From Cristatella mucedo (lineage: Eukaryota > Bryozoa > Phylactolaemata > Cristatellidae): a stretch of 60,000 bases of DNA. Positions 32,973-45,139 of the stretch are shown here, in pieces (within the stretch, counting starts at the first letter, position 1; each line of letters starts with the position of its first letter). Position numbers and translations under genes: made by a program. The stretch lies in assembly GCA_009760855.2 (NCBI GenBank), contig WPIO01000014.1, positions 2,046,001 to 2,106,000 of the forward strand. Reading direction: 5' to 3'. Under the pieces are notes generated by a model, which made no database searches, had not been told where the DNA came from, and saw nothing but the letters and a program-made list of their open reading frames with translations.

Positions 32973-33804
32973 TTTACCGTTGCGCCCAGCACCAGAATGC
33001 CAGCCGACTATCAACGCCACCAGTCTATTTCACTACGCACGGAGCGAAGGGAAGCGCGATTCTCTGACGCGCTCCTCTCGTCCAACGCAGTCGCTTTCCA
33101 CGACTGCCCCCGGTCACATTAACCAATAGCCGCACATTCTACCGGCATTCCGCATTTTGAGTGTCACAGCCCATACAAAAAACGATTGGGGGCCACACCG
33201 TCATTTAAGCGACATCGCAACTATCGTATCAGCTTCGATTTTAAAGTAAAGCCAATAAGACCAAGCGAAACACGGTTCTAAAAGTGTCTACAGTTGTTTT
33301 AACGTCATCTCGAAATAGTGTTGTATGTGAAGTGAGTATAGCGCTAGTATCCTTTAAAGTCACATGATCGACACTTCCCTGATTAATGTGATTTTTTTTA
33401 AACGTCACAAAAAATGTATTGACTTTTTAGAAAAATCCCAGGCTACACAAAAGTGTTCAGCATCTTTTGAGAGGTATAACATATTTCTACGTGCATTCTA
33501 ATGAATCTGTTGGAATCAAACCGAAGGGATATACCGAAGTGAAAATTTGACCTTGACTTTTACAGGTCATCAGAAGGTCAAAGTGGCACTGTGGTACGTC
33601 AAAAGATAGATCATGTTGCCCTTGTTTTTTATGCAAACTTGCATGCCTGTCGGTCAATTAGTATTTGAGAAATATCAATAAATGTGTTTTTGAGGGACAT
33701 AACTCCTATAGTACTCCTATATGAGTGGGAGATAACTCCCGAGTTCCCCCTTTAAGTCGTTTAGCTACGTGTCGAACCAAGCTCGGAATTTGTGTAAATT
33801 ATCT
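32973..33804. other. Intergenic, no gene recognised
   Basis: AT-rich, no exon and no recurring element identified. Confidence 0.4.
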
Positions 33805-34040
33805 CTTTTGTTCGAGGCTTCCGAAGCCTGGGACTCATTCCCGACTGACTTTAAGACATCTCATGACTTGATGATATTGAAAAAAGTAGCTAAAATATTG
33901 TAGCTATTGCTGAGTAGTAATTATTTTCTTTTGTGTGCACACGGTCGTTTGCATTGTGCATGCGGCATAAACCGCATTAAAGTGGTTTCATTACAGTTTG
34001 TGTAAAGAACCAAGGAGAAAACTAAGTCTTCTAGATTTTC
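33805..34040 (+). mobile_element. Decayed LINE-A C-terminus and 3' UTR
   Basis: SEAWDSFPTDFKTSHDLMIL resembles APKAWNSLPTCVRTSPDLTT. After it come GTTTGCATTGTGCATGC and an AACCAAGGAGAAAACTAAGT stretch, weakly like the LINE tail. Confidence 0.45.
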
Positions 34041-35444
34041 TATCATTTTAGATTCGGAATTTTCCTCGTCAAGCGTCGTTCAAGTATTTACTCTAATTTT
34101 AACCTTTAATATACCCACCACAGTAGCATTTCATAAGGTTGCCCACAAAGCTGAAGTTTACCTTTTTAACTTCTAAAAATTTGTAGAGCTTGTTGGGTTT
34201 AGCGGCGTCAAATAAACCACTTCCACAGCTATTCCTTGCCAATAAACTATCAGTAAGCATAAATTAAAAGTGGTTCAGCTCAAACCAAGGTAAAAGCAGG
34301 ATGTTTAATATCAGCAGAAGCTGTTTTCTCCTCGTGTGTTTGATCCGGACTCAATTTGGCAAGCCCGGAGCACCATCTTCAATGGTTTTCTTAGCTGCGA
34401 CCTCATTTACAAGCTTATATTTTCTTCTATATACTGTTCTAATTGTGATTATTCCTATTTTTAAATAAATTTTATACAAAAAATATGCGTAACCTAAATG
34501 ATTGCTATGGATGAGCAAACTAATAGTAAAGTTCCTCAAATGAGTTAGTCTCTTTAAATGTACTACCCCGGAGAAATTAAAGTCTGCGTCCTTAGACCTA
34601 GCATGTGTGAAATAAGACGCCAGTCAAGCAGTAGGAAAACGAATTTTAAGCGCTGAATGAAGCAGCTAATGGTACAACGGCAAGTGATTGTTTTCCTAAG
34701 AAATAAGCTCAAAGAAATCTAACACAATAACAACGTGTACATTGCTGAAACAAGTTTCATTTCTCGCATTAAAAGTGCATTTAAAGTGCATCAGGGAAAA
34801 GCACTGCGATCAAGACGACTCTTTGCGCTCTTGAGCGTGCTTTCCTAAATTCTGGTACTATATATAATAACTATAAAATATATATGGTTATTTTTTTAAT
34901 TCTGATAATTACACACAAATGTGCGAACATAAATAATTGTATCTTCCAGCGTCCATCATTCGTTGATGCATACTTGTTGATCCACCTGTATCACTCTAAA
35001 ATAGCAGTATAATAAAAAACGATTCTTCAACGAGAGTATAAGTTTCGGCCTTCGAACTAAGATTCACTACTTCCTTGTTGGTAGTCGTTGCTTGCAAACA
35101 GCTACAACCCCTGGTGTCAAGGGTAACTTATTATTACAAAATTACATTGATAATATTCTGGTATTTCACCTCAAGAACTGTAACAATAATAATAATAATA
35201 ATAATCACGCAGACTATCCCTATCAAAATTGCTCGAATTTTTCTTCGTCACTTTATCGACCTTTGTTGGGCTCCCTTGCAGGCTCTCTTTTCACACTGCG
35301 ACTTGATATTTTGTGGCACTCCAAGAGCTGCGATCCCAGGGACTCGTCCGCAGAACACTGTTGAAAACCGACCATGCTATGAAATCCGATGGAATCCTGG
35401 GAGGCTGAGCGCTGGCGCTCGACGTGCTCGAGCTGGTGCACCCT
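34041..35444. other. AT-rich intergenic DNA
   Basis: No gene recognised. An (AAT)7 run lies at about 35182-35204 without an attached LINE tail. Confidence 0.4.
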
Positions 35445-35656
35445 AAATATAATAATAGTACATTTGATATAGCGCTCTCAGAGAACCCTATGATCTCTAT
35501 GTACGCATTTTGCTGCAAAAGAAGCACTGTCGAATGGTTAGTGGTAGCATGCTCAATGACGACAAGCGTAACATGGTCACTGGTGACATGCACAAGGTCA
35601 GCAAGTGAATGTGGTTAGTGGCAGCATGCACAGTGTCAGCACGCATAAGCACAATA
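35445..35656 (-). mobile_element. LINE-A2 3' end
   Basis: Plus-strand markers are a short AATAATAG tail, GATATAGCGCTCTCAGAGAA, TTAGTGGTAGCATGCTCAAT and GTGGCAGCATGCACAGTGTC. Confidence 0.75.
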
Positions 35657-36084
35657 TACAGAACAATGCGTGCGCATTTTGATGTTGGAACATTTTTATG
35701 TCGCCAGCTTATTGTGAGCGCTACACTCCGCCCACCACCAACGACTGGCTTTTTTTCGCCGTGTTCACCGTGAGCTATAGAGAAAAGTGGCTCGCGGAAG
35801 CGAAAAAATAGAGTGCAATCCGCCGCCAGCTACCACGAGTACAACCCAGTATCAACGTGATAATGCCAACCATGGAGCAGCAGGCTGCGAAACACGATTC
35901 AATGCTCTCATCTAGCCGGTTTTGGTATATTTAGTCATATATGTAGTCTGTCTCAGATATAGGTCCGATACCTTGGCCAACGATCGCCGATCTTGTTGCT
36001 ACCTCCGTTTTGTCCAAGATTTGCTATAGCAGTCATCACTACGAAGCTCACGTTTCACAAAGACTATGTGGGTGGTTATGTAGG

Positions 36085-36490
36085 AGTGTTTTGTATAGTG
36101 AACTCACAGCCTAAGCGGCTTTAGGTACGCATTCGGTAGCCAACAGATTTCGTCTGAGAAAACAAAGAGAAAGTGAGAAGCATAGCAGAGTTAGGAGAGC
36201 AGTTGAGGTAGTGAGTAGCATGGAAGTAGCAGCTCAGGACCGCTGATAAGGATGAGCCATAGTCGGCAGCAGGAGAGTAGTTGTCGTTGCGTAAGAATTG
36301 TGGAAGCGAGTTCCACAGTCTAGGACCTGCAGAGCTAAAGCTTCTGTTGCCAGCGGTCTTTTAGCGGAGGAATGGAGCAGCTAATTTATTGTCCACACAG
36401 GACCTGAGGGCGCGAACAAGCTGAAACTGATGCAGCAGTTCAACTAGGTACGAAAAAGCCAAGCCGTGGAGGCCCTTGAGGGTCAGCGAA
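36085..36490 (-). mobile_element. LINE-B 3' copy
   Basis: The reverse complement contains the LINE-B C-terminal coding region and its UTR. Plus-strand markers are CTCACAGCCTAAGCGGCTTT, GCATTCGGTAGCCAACAGAT, GTCCACACAGGACCTGAGGG and CAGCAGTTCAACTAGGTACG. It lacks the ACATT tail. Confidence 0.8.
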
Positions 36491-36519
36491 GGAACAATTA
36501 TCATTGACAGATACAATTT

Positions 36520-36640
36520 TCTGAGTAGATTTTAAGCTGTTTTAATGATGTGGTCAGGAGTCATCACGCTTTCAATCAACAGCGAATTCCAGGCTAGGAG
36601 TTTTAGGGATACGGAGCAACTGAAATCTGTCTCAAAATAA
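36520..36640 (-). mobile_element. Decayed LINE-A C-terminal fragment
   Basis: On the plus strand, TTAATGATGTGGTCAGGAGT and GAATTCCAGGCTAGGAG parallel the antisense LINE-A C-terminus (AAATGTGGTCAGG..GAGTTCCAGGCTTTGGG). Confidence 0.5.
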
Positions 36641-39030
36641 ACTTGTGTTTACCAGATGCATAGCTAAACGAGTACGGTCAAAGAAGAGAGCGATGAGATG
36701 TTTCTTGATGACAGGGTATCTTTCTCAGTGTTAAATTACTTCCTATAATTATTACAGGGATGTGAGCCAAAGCATGAGCAATAAAGGAAGGATGCGAAAA
36801 TGAGTGGCCTTGGCCTTGACTTCAATGCTCTCTTTCGGTACATATCTTTAAGCGTTTCATTGCACATGCAGTAAGGCCTGCACGTAGTAAAGGGCAGCTG
36901 TAGATGGCATGACGCAAACTCATTCAAGATAGCTCTCGAATCCGTAGTTAGGCTCGCCAGATTTTCGCAATTTAAAGCGATGACATAAAGTAATCTGCTG
37001 TTCGGGTGCTGTTATTTAGGCAGTATAAGGTCATTTTTGTGCACGATACCGCTAGATAGCGTGTATAGGCAATGCTGCCCAGACCCGCTTTGAGGGCGAG
37101 GCTTCCAGGTTTATGAGTATCACTTGCACCCGATCATTAATCTTGCTAGTTCGTATAGATGGCGTAGAAATTCAGGCAAGCTCAGGCAAAACAATTTTGC
37201 ATCTTTAATTTTGCATCCGTCACATTAGCCTAATCAGTATGTAAAAGCTTGAGTTCTATTGAAGATCCCTACCCATTACGTTTTGCGATACTTCAAGAGC
37301 GCGTCTAATCGTTACCTTTCCTAACTGATATTAGACAAGGTAAGAGTTGTTGACACACGCATACGTCATAACTCGGCCGATGCAATTTCAAGCGATACGT
37401 TTGTAGCCGTAGGCGTACACAGAACTTGTCACAGTGGGAAAGACCCCTATCTTGAGGGCGTTGAATAAGGTCGATGCTTTATCGGACGCGATGCGACAGC
37501 CCTGAACTGAGGTCCTTGACAACAACTCAACACGCGAACCGAGTTCCATTCTTTGCCGACGCATGACCCACGACGCATAATCCATGGCACATGACGTATG
37601 ACGCATGCTGGGAAGGGGGTGCTGAAGCCTGGACGCCTAACGAGTCGTAGTTGCAGCACCGACGCAGGTAGTTAGGTCGACGGCAGCCGAGCACTGCAGC
37701 AATCAAGAGAGTCCATTCTTCACTATTAAAAGTACTCGTTCTTGCATAAAGCTGTTTATTATGGCGTACAGCGCGAAGCCATATTTCGATCGGATGACCG
37801 TCGCTACAGACTTTCAGTTTCACAGGCAGGGCTAAACTATAGATAGATAGTTCCTGATCGGGTTGCAAATGCTTACAAGAATTCATGAATCGCATGCAAC
37901 CTTTTGAACTCTGGCGATTCAGTGACTTAGTGTGCAGCCTCCAAATGCGCCCACAGTGCCGTCCGCTCGGACCGGCTCCCTAGCCTCTCGAGAAGATCGT
38001 CGTCTGAGCAGTAACTTTGCAATTAAACCCCTTTGAATTGACCGACGATACGTGCTGAGCTAGAAGAAGCTAAGGGCCAAAAGATAGAAATCGACGCCAT
38101 CTTTCGGAGGAGCATCGCCGGCATCAAACGATTGCCTCTTTCGAAGCAAGCAAGTAATTTTCCATTACGTCTTCTGAAAACGTGGTCCTGCGTACCGGAG
38201 AGGAACCAAACAAAAGGGCTCTCCGTTTGCAATATCCAATTTTGGCGAGTCTGGACGTCTGCCTTAATGAGCACCACGACGAAGCAGCCCGGAGACGAGT
38301 CTCATAGAAGACTGGCAGGCTCGTCAATTCGGAAACGAATGCCTGACGCCGCTTCTCGGGCGGCTCTCTCTCTCTCCACGCCGGGTGCGTCATGTAGATG
38401 TGCGTCAAAACGCGCTTTCTGCACTTTCTAAAGAAGTCTTAATTATACGCGGTGAAGGGAACGTGTTTAGTTTTGGTGACAAAAATACGCCAAACACAAG
38501 ACCGTGTCATTAAAAGCGGTACTTACTAGCGGCGGCACGCTGCTCAAATACGACCGACCTTTCCAGGCAGAAATGGACGGTCGGATAGGATGGCTGTATG
38601 CAACATCAATACATTTGACATGGTCGTTAACATGACCAGAGGATCAGCCTGCCAGCCTTTTCGTTACAAAAAATAGTCACTTACTGACTGAAACAGCTGC
38701 TGCAAAATCTCTTTCGATCAAGACATTACAAATGCGATTGCCGATTGGCTTTTGAACTCACTAGTAAAGTAAACCGGTCAAAGGTCATCGCTGAGAGCAC
38801 GCGATTTGTGTCAGCGAGATGTCCAGCTCGCAGCATTGTACTAAGTAAACGCTTTCAGTAAGCCGACACGCACCTGACTTTTCCCCAACAAAGATTATAA
38901 GCGCTAGCAGCTTTCGCTCGCTGTTGCCTGCTCACTACCGATGCCGAACCTGAGATGCTTTGGCTGCGATCTTTGGGCGCATCAATCCTGCCAATGCGCA
39001 GCCGCCGCCGTGTGTTCGCCGAGCCAGCCA
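36641..39030. other. Intergenic, no gene recognised
   Basis: No domain-bearing open frame. A CATAACTCGGCCGATG stretch at 37371-37386 resembles part of the 57.4-kb foldback arm but is too short to call. Confidence 0.4.
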
Positions 39031-39174
39031 GCGCACTTTCGGCTGTGCGCATAGCGAGCACTAGCGCAGGATAAGAGCAGGGAGTGAGCGCTGGCTCTGC
39101 GCCAAACGACCGCCTGACGGTGGCGCCAAATTAGCTGCTGTGGCTATTGTGTGTGCTCACAGCCGAAAGTGCAC
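39031..39174. repeat. Short inverted repeat, ~24-bp arms
   Basis: GCGCACTTTCGGCTGTGCGC at 39031-39050 is matched in reverse complement by TGTGTGCTCACAGCCGAAAG..TGCACT at 39151-39174. The loop is about 95 bp. Confidence 0.7.
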
Positions 39175-39180
39175 TCCGTC

Positions 39181-39299
39181 TATAAATAGGCGTATTATTT
39201 GATCGATCGGACTTCTCCACCCATGCCGCCAGAACTGCCACCGCCACCTTCACGAGCACCAGGTGGGTGTCCATTGGTCACCATTGGTCACCATTGGTA
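39181..39299. promoter_or_regulatory. Promoter-like cluster: TATA motif and three CCAAT-type repeats
   Basis: TATAAATAG at 39181-39189 is followed about 33 bp later by CCACCCATGCCGCCAGAACT. That is a short Pro-rich frame ending at a good donor (CAG/GTGGGT). At 39268-39299 the 10-bp unit TCACCATTGG is repeated, giving three ATTGG boxes (CCAAT on the minus strand). No downstream exon could be tied to it, so a promoter is inferred, not shown. Confidence 0.3.
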
Positions 39300-39654
39300 G
39301 TCCTCTTCTTCTTCGTCTTTTAGTACACTGACTCGCTACTTTTACCCCGCGAAAAATCACTAAAACTACAGCTAGGCCTGTAATGCATGGCAGTTCGCGC
39401 GGCCAAGCTAAGTACGCCGACGCTAGGGCATCTTCAGGACCTCTAGGCAAGCTGTATGAGAAGGAAAATGAACAAGGCTCGATGTCGAGGTACTTGGACG
39501 CAGTCGCTCGACGTTAGAGAACTGCAAAACTTTCGATCGCATTCCAAGCAGTCTGCGCAGACAGTGCTTCGCTTGTTTCGTAACTAATAAGGGCCGTGCC
39601 TCCACTGACTTGAGAGGCGTGCTTGCGTGAAACCTCAAGCCCGGACGCCTCCAG

Positions 39655-39711
39655 CGCCACCCGGGTGGCGCGGGCGAGCCCTGACGCCTCCAGCGCCATC
39701 CGGGTGGCGCT
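39655..39711. repeat. Duplicated GC palindrome
   Basis: CGCCACCCGGGTGGCG (39655-39670) is a perfect 16-bp palindrome. A second copy, AGCGCCATCCGGGTGGCGCT (39692-39711), has one mismatched pair. Both are preceded by GACGCCTCC, so this is a 37-bp duplication. Confidence 0.85.
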
Positions 39712-39821
39712 GCAACATTGGCAGCCGGCGGCTCCGGCGGCTTCGGCTTCTCCTGCTGAGAGCGTGCTGCTGCGTGCTGCCGCACTCGAAGACAGTACGA
39801 GGGGCTGGCATGCATAAGTAC

Positions 39822-39957
39822 AGTACTGACATCGGCGGGCGGCAGGTGCTGTAGCAGATGAAGAGACGAGGCAAGTGTAGACAGAAATGTGGCTCTCGCA
39901 GACAGTCCAGCGATCGTATCAGGATCGAGGGCCTCGGCCTCGCCACTTCTCACAGTA
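39822..39957 (-). CDS. Candidate exon, function unknown
   Basis: A 136-nt stretch with coding-like composition (GEAEALDPDTIAGLSARATF, then LSTLASSLHLLQHLPPADVS). It lies between an acceptor-like GATATACGCAG and a donor-like GTACTT on the minus strand. The peptide looks like an amphipathic helix followed by a Pro-rich turn. The enclosing open frame is 39423-39974. I do not recognise the family and no partner exon is visible. It may be a chance open frame in a CpG-rich region. Confidence 0.25.
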
Positions 39958-41930
39958 CTGCGTATATCAAGCATGCGGAGCAGCCTGCGCGCGGCCCCTT
40001 GCAGCCATTAACGGCCAGCTGCCGACTGCTGTGCTCGCTGTCGAATGTCGCTCGGTGCGGCCTCGCCTGCTCCTTCCTTCGCGGCCTCGCCGCTCTTGCA
40101 CAGACAGACAGGTAGCGGCTAAAATAGAGCAGCCGGTTCGGACGGGCTGCTAACCAGGCCGAGACGAGCAGCATCGGAAGCGAGCTCTTCCTGTAGCTTC
40201 GGTCTGCGGCCAGAAGATCGACCGCAGGCCTCGACGTCCCGGGGCCGCAGCCCACTCCTCCTTCATCGTTCATGATCGCCGACCTCACGTCCGAGAGGAC
40301 AGTCAAAGCGTGCAGCACTGTGTGCGGGGCTTCAGCGTATTGTCAGCACTCCGTTCACCCAATGCATAAATTAGTGACAAGATGGCTGCATCGGCGAGAC
40401 TGCGACTGTCAGGATATATCCTTTGCGGCTCCAGGAATTACGACGGCTACGAACGCGTATGTCGCAGTCGACGGTTAGTCAAATTTTAAAAAAGTGCCAA
40501 TCGAGTAATAGTCAGTCGGATGCGCCCCAGGATTCGAACCGTTGCAGTTTATCTGTGCTCTGTGCATCGAGCTGTGAACTGTACGCAAGGGCTGGTGCCA
40601 GACACTAATAGCCCTCGGTGCCTGTCGAAAAAACTGCTCTAGGCTACGGACACGGCTATATAGCGAGGTGCGGGCGCTCTTCGTCGCTGCCCTGCGCATG
40701 CGTTAGCACTGCGCCTCCCTGCGCCGCTAGCCACGAGTCTCGGCGGCGACTGGCCGTTAGGCTTGCGGCTCGTCAGCGAGGTCGTCGGCGAGGTCGTCGG
40801 CAGATCTGCAGCACCAAACTCCACCTCCCCCACCGCCGCTGCCGAAACATGAAAATGGGTGCGCGTGTAAGCTACCATTCGCGGTCGCTCTATCGAGAGA
40901 GTCTTCAATCGAGGGAGAAAGGCCGGCGAACGATAACGAGGACGTTCAAGACAAGAGCGGTGTTTAATGTAGAATCTAGCACAAAGCAGCATTTCGCGCG
41001 CACTAAACTGTGTGCCTGCATTGCCACGAAACACTTTCGGATACCGAAGTAGGAACCTGGAAAACAACGTTTCGGAAGACTTCTTTTCGTGGGCAACGGA
41101 GCCGACGCACGTCTCCGGTTTACGCCCAAGTTCCGCCGAAAATCCGAGATGCTATTACGACACCGCTACGGTTCATAGTCCAAGGCGCCTCCTGTCATCT
41201 GTTTGTGCTTGAGTGAACGGCGGAGCACTACCCGGTAACAGCAATCAACAAAATTATCCGAGAAACGTCTCTGATTACAAATCAGGACCGTTGCGGGCCC
41301 TGGACCGCTGACCAAGGAGAGGCAGCTCGCACAGTTGGCTATATACACTAGCCCGGCTTCTGGTTCAAGGACGCTGCTCGGTCCGCAGGTTCGCGGCCGA
41401 GTTGGCGTAACAGCGGCGCCGAATTCGATTCAACAATAAATAAAAGGCGTCTACCTGGATTTCTGGCTTCGTTTTCTGGAGTCCTAATGCGAAGGCTTAA
41501 GGTAACTTCTGGGCCATCTCTGGGAGGAGCGTCTCGAAGTAGCAGGCGATGCGTCTAAAACGCGAACTCGAACTTGACCTGCCCGAATGATCTGGAGACA
41601 AGCGACAAGGATAATTCGTCGCTCCTCGAGTTTTTCCCACGACTAGGCTTTTGTTTATCGTGTGTATCTCCTAGATACATCAAGGCGCCCGCATAGCGTC
41701 TGTATCTCGCCAGAGCTCCTAGTGCACGCGACATATTCTGAGCGTCCGCGCAGCATTCTCGGATATCTGTCTGTAGTCAGCAATGCAACCAAGCTGCTGC
41801 GTCTGACCTGTTCGAAATAGGTAGACGCAGGTAGACACAAGGTAGACACATCGCGGGGTCTAAAGAGCCATTCCCTAACACGCTACGGCCTCGATAAATT
41901 CCGAGATATCAGCAACTGTGCATCGGTATA
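39958..41930. other. CpG-rich region, no gene recognised
   Basis: GC-rich to about 41200, with open frames on all strands and no conserved domain. A short GTCGTCGGCGAGGTCGTCGG direct repeat lies near 40775-40805. It could hold non-coding or first exons. Confidence 0.35.
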
Positions 41931-42055
41931 CACTGGGTTCTGGGTAACGAACGCCTCGGTTACGAGCAGTCCAGGTTACGAGCCCCCGGGTTGGCAAAAA
42001 TTGACTCGGGTTACGAGCCCGTTTCCGGGACATGAACGAAACCCGTGTGCTCGTT
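41931..42055 (+). mobile_element. Tigger/pogo-like DNA transposon end
   Basis: After a TA dinucleotide (41929-41930) the sequence runs CACTGGGTTCTGGGTAACGA, ACGCCTCGGTTACGAGCAGT, then two more GGTTACGAGC repeats. Repeated gTTACGAac/gc units beside a TA target are typical of Tigger/pogo termini (family knowledge). No matching inverted terminus is found downstream, so only one end survives. Confidence 0.45.
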
Positions 42056-42441
42056 GGAGCTTCACAAGTATTCGCGGGTAAAAAAGCCTTTGAATGGATC
42101 AGCTGTCACAGGATTCCAAAAAACACCGGAAGACAAAAGAGTTCCTAAGAATTTGTCAAGCGCTAATTGAGCGTATAAGGGTTTACAAGTTGCCATCATA
42201 CCGCAAGGTGCGGATGAGCGTAGGAAAAGACTTCCACAATGTGTGAAGAAAACCCGTACCTTCCACAATGACAAAGAATTATTTAAAAAAATGATGAATT
42301 TGTATTTCTATTTTAATGACAGAACATTTCTTCACGATTTTTCAACGAGCTTGGGAATTAGTTTGATTTTTTCCCAAAACACCCTATAGGCAACTGCGAA
42401 CCCAGTCATGACACGGATTAGCTTCTTAAGCCGGAAACCCG

Positions 42442-42683
<242 letters not shown>

Positions 42684-42761
42684 CATGTATGCATGTATCT
42701 CCGTATCTTGCTTCACAAAGAGACACAGACGAAAAAGGTGTTACATTTGAGATTTTTCTAT

Positions 42762-43000
42762 AGCGCACTTAGCACAAAGCCTCGGCCTCTTTCGGTGCGC
42801 ATTTGGTAGCTAGCAGACTTCGTATTACGCAACAAGGACAAATTGAGAAGCATAGTTCAGTCAAGAGGGCAGCCGTGTGAAGTGAGTAAAATGGATGTAT
42901 CAGCGCAGTACGATTTGAAAGAATGCTAACAGTAGGAGCGAAGATGCCGACGTAGGAATTGTAAAATTGAGTTCCGCAGTCTATGACCTGGCTAACGGCA
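42762..43000 (-). mobile_element. LINE-B 3' UTR fragment
   Basis: Plus-strand CGGTGCGCATTTGGTAGCTA, GACTTCGTATTACGCAACAA and GAGTTCCGCAGTCTATGACC parallel the 36-kb LINE-B copy. Confidence 0.7.
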
Positions 43001-43263
43001 TGAATAATGACTGATGACATCAATTTGACTTATTGGATCGGTTATAAGGTTGTTTTAAGCTCTTTATTAATCGTAGCTATTAAGTTTCATTGACACCCGA
43101 TTTAACACTGTTTTATCTTTTATTTTTTTGTGGCTTTATATTTCGGGTATTCCACTGCTGACCGGCATAATAAGTCAAAATGAGTCTGTAATCTCATTTA
43201 AACCCGCAGGTAAAAGAAAGACACAAACCAATGGCGAGCATGGTTGATATGGCAAAATCATAG
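43001..43263. other. Nothing recognised
   Basis: AT-rich spacer between a LINE-B tail and a SINE. Confidence 0.4.
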
Positions 43264-43392
43264 AATGCCAGTGCTTAAGCTGCTCTTCCCGACCAAGGTC
43301 TTGTCGAGGTCGTGGGTTCGAGCCCCGTGGCATATGTAAAGCGCCTTAAGAGAGATTGAGTTTTTAGGGTGCCATACAAATGAATTATATAT
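43264..43392 (+). mobile_element. tRNA-derived SINE (SINE-1)
   Basis: B box GTGGGTTCGAGCCCCGTGGC, then TGTAAAGCGCCTTAAGAGAG and GGGTGCCATACAAATG. The A box is eroded (GCCAGTGCTTAAGCTGCTC). Confidence 0.8.
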
Positions 43393-43879
43393 TACTTATT
43401 ATAATCAGAGCCTGTCTAAGTAAGCGATGTGATACTTTTCATAAAGTACATGAATGCACAGTAGCCCTATGACAATAAAATTGGCATTCTTTTACTTGGA
43501 GACGAAATACCGTCTAGGTCTTTTAGCCTTGCTCGATATAGGTCAGTGTTCTTTATAAGACAGTTTCCGTAAAGCGAGCCGTTATTTGGGAATTTAAGTG
43601 ATGCTGGCTGTGTCTCAGGAGGGCTCTGTAGTTGCTAAAAAAATTCACTCAGTCGTCAAATACCTCTTGCAGCCATAATGAGCATACTCCGGCAAATGAT
43701 CACCGACCTGTTTGCTAATTCAAGCGGTAAGCCTTCGGCATAAGTGCTAGCTAGCATTGGGACATTAGGTGCTGAACCACCGCAGTACGTCGAACCTTAC
43801 CATGACCCATGACCCTACAGGGTCTCACGCTTCAGTCACCACCAGAGTATTTTCTGCGATATTTGCTGTTAGTCCGCAT
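43393..43879. other. Nothing recognised
   Basis: No exon or repeat match. Confidence 0.4.
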
Positions 43880-44208
43880 GAACGACTTGCGTCAGAACGT
43901 TCCCTGACTTGACCACATTTAAAAAGAACTTAAAAACACACCTATTTAGGACAGCATTTAGTGAGTCCCTCTGATTTGTCCTTCATGTGCTTATGCGTGC
44001 TGACACTGTGCATGCTGCCACTAACCACATTTGCATGCTAATCCTGTGCATGTCACCCCTAACCATATTATTCATTTTGTTTGTTTTTCAGGCATAATAT
44101 TACTCACCATTCAATTGCGTTTCCCTTTGCAGCAAATGTAAAGCGCCTAGAAAGAGATTAAGTTCTCTGGGGGCGCTTTATCAAGTGCATTATTATTAAT
44201 ATTATGAA
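43880..44208 (+). mobile_element. LINE-A 3' end
   Basis: Starts in the last coding part (LRQNVP..LTTFKKNLKTHLFRTAF), then has the full 3' UTR, the hairpin AGCGCCTAGAAAGAGATTAA..GTTCTCTGGGGGCGCT and an ATTATTAATATT tail. Confidence 0.85.
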
Positions 44209-44400
44209 ATATGGTTTTCTCGGCTAAAAAACAGTCTATATTTTCAGTTTGAGCTATTCGCCTTCTTTCAATAACTACATCACTTTCCTTGCGGCAGACC
44301 ACAACTTCTACCTACACGTCACAGCACTCACTGATTGTCCTGTTGAAGAGTGTTGCGTCGCTGCCAGCTTACTGCTGACGTTTCAGCCAGCTGCTTTGTT

Positions 44401-44554
44401 AAAAAAATAATAAATAATAAATTACTCATTTATATAGCGCCCCAAGAGAACTTAATCTCTATTCAGGCGCTTCACATATGCCTCGGGGCTCGAGCCCACG
44501 ACCTCAGTCAGACCTTGGTCGGGGCGAGCACCTTAACCGCTAGACCAAACCAGC
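44401..44554 (-). mobile_element. tRNA-derived SINE (SINE-1)
   Basis: Nearly identical in layout to the copy at 6.4 kb. On the minus strand it has TGGTTTGGTCTAGCGGTTAA, a GTGGGCTCGAGCCCCGAGGC B box, the shared 3' hairpin block and an ATT/AAT-rich tail. Confidence 0.9.
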
Positions 44555-45139
44555 TCGGTGGCGATATACGGCAGGCAGTCATATCATACACTGCTGAGGC
44601 TCATGGCCGCTCTTGAACTTTAGAGCAGTGCGAAATTCTACGATCGTGAAAGGCATCTTACTGCTTGCTGCTTGATAATAGGTGGGCGAACTCGACGGAG
44701 CACAAGGCCGCTGCGAAAGCAGTGAGTAGAAAAAACATGGGACGACGGAAGGAATTGATGCGCGTCTCCGAACCGCCGTATAATCGCAGGCGGTCTATTA
44801 AAATCGTATGTTCCTGCGGTACTGGTCGCGGCAATGTTGCACAACAGCTCTCATTTTCGGCTTCCGGTCAAGATATACGACCAGCTGTTCTCTGACCATT
44901 TTATGGGAGTAATAGTATACTGCCGCCATATATCCTTGGGAAAGACCGCTTTTCCTTTGCCAGAGGCAGATTGTGGACTTGCAGATAGTATGCTGCCCAT
45001 TGCAAGCCCATCTGGGTGCTGATAAACTTAAAATAGCGGTAGGAATGCCATAATGACATCCGCTTCGTATTAAAAGCCCTGCGTCATCACTGAAAGGGGA
45101 AATAATTCCGTGAGTCCAGGGCCACTACTTGTGTAAACC
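44555..45139. other. Nothing recognised
   Basis: No exon, domain or repeat match. Confidence 0.4.

Noticed and set aside
39181-39250. Possible third CD225 gene starting with a Pro-rich exon
   Set aside because: The donor would be phase 1, unlike the phase-0 donors of genes 1 and 2, and no third CD225 exon exists downstream in the window.
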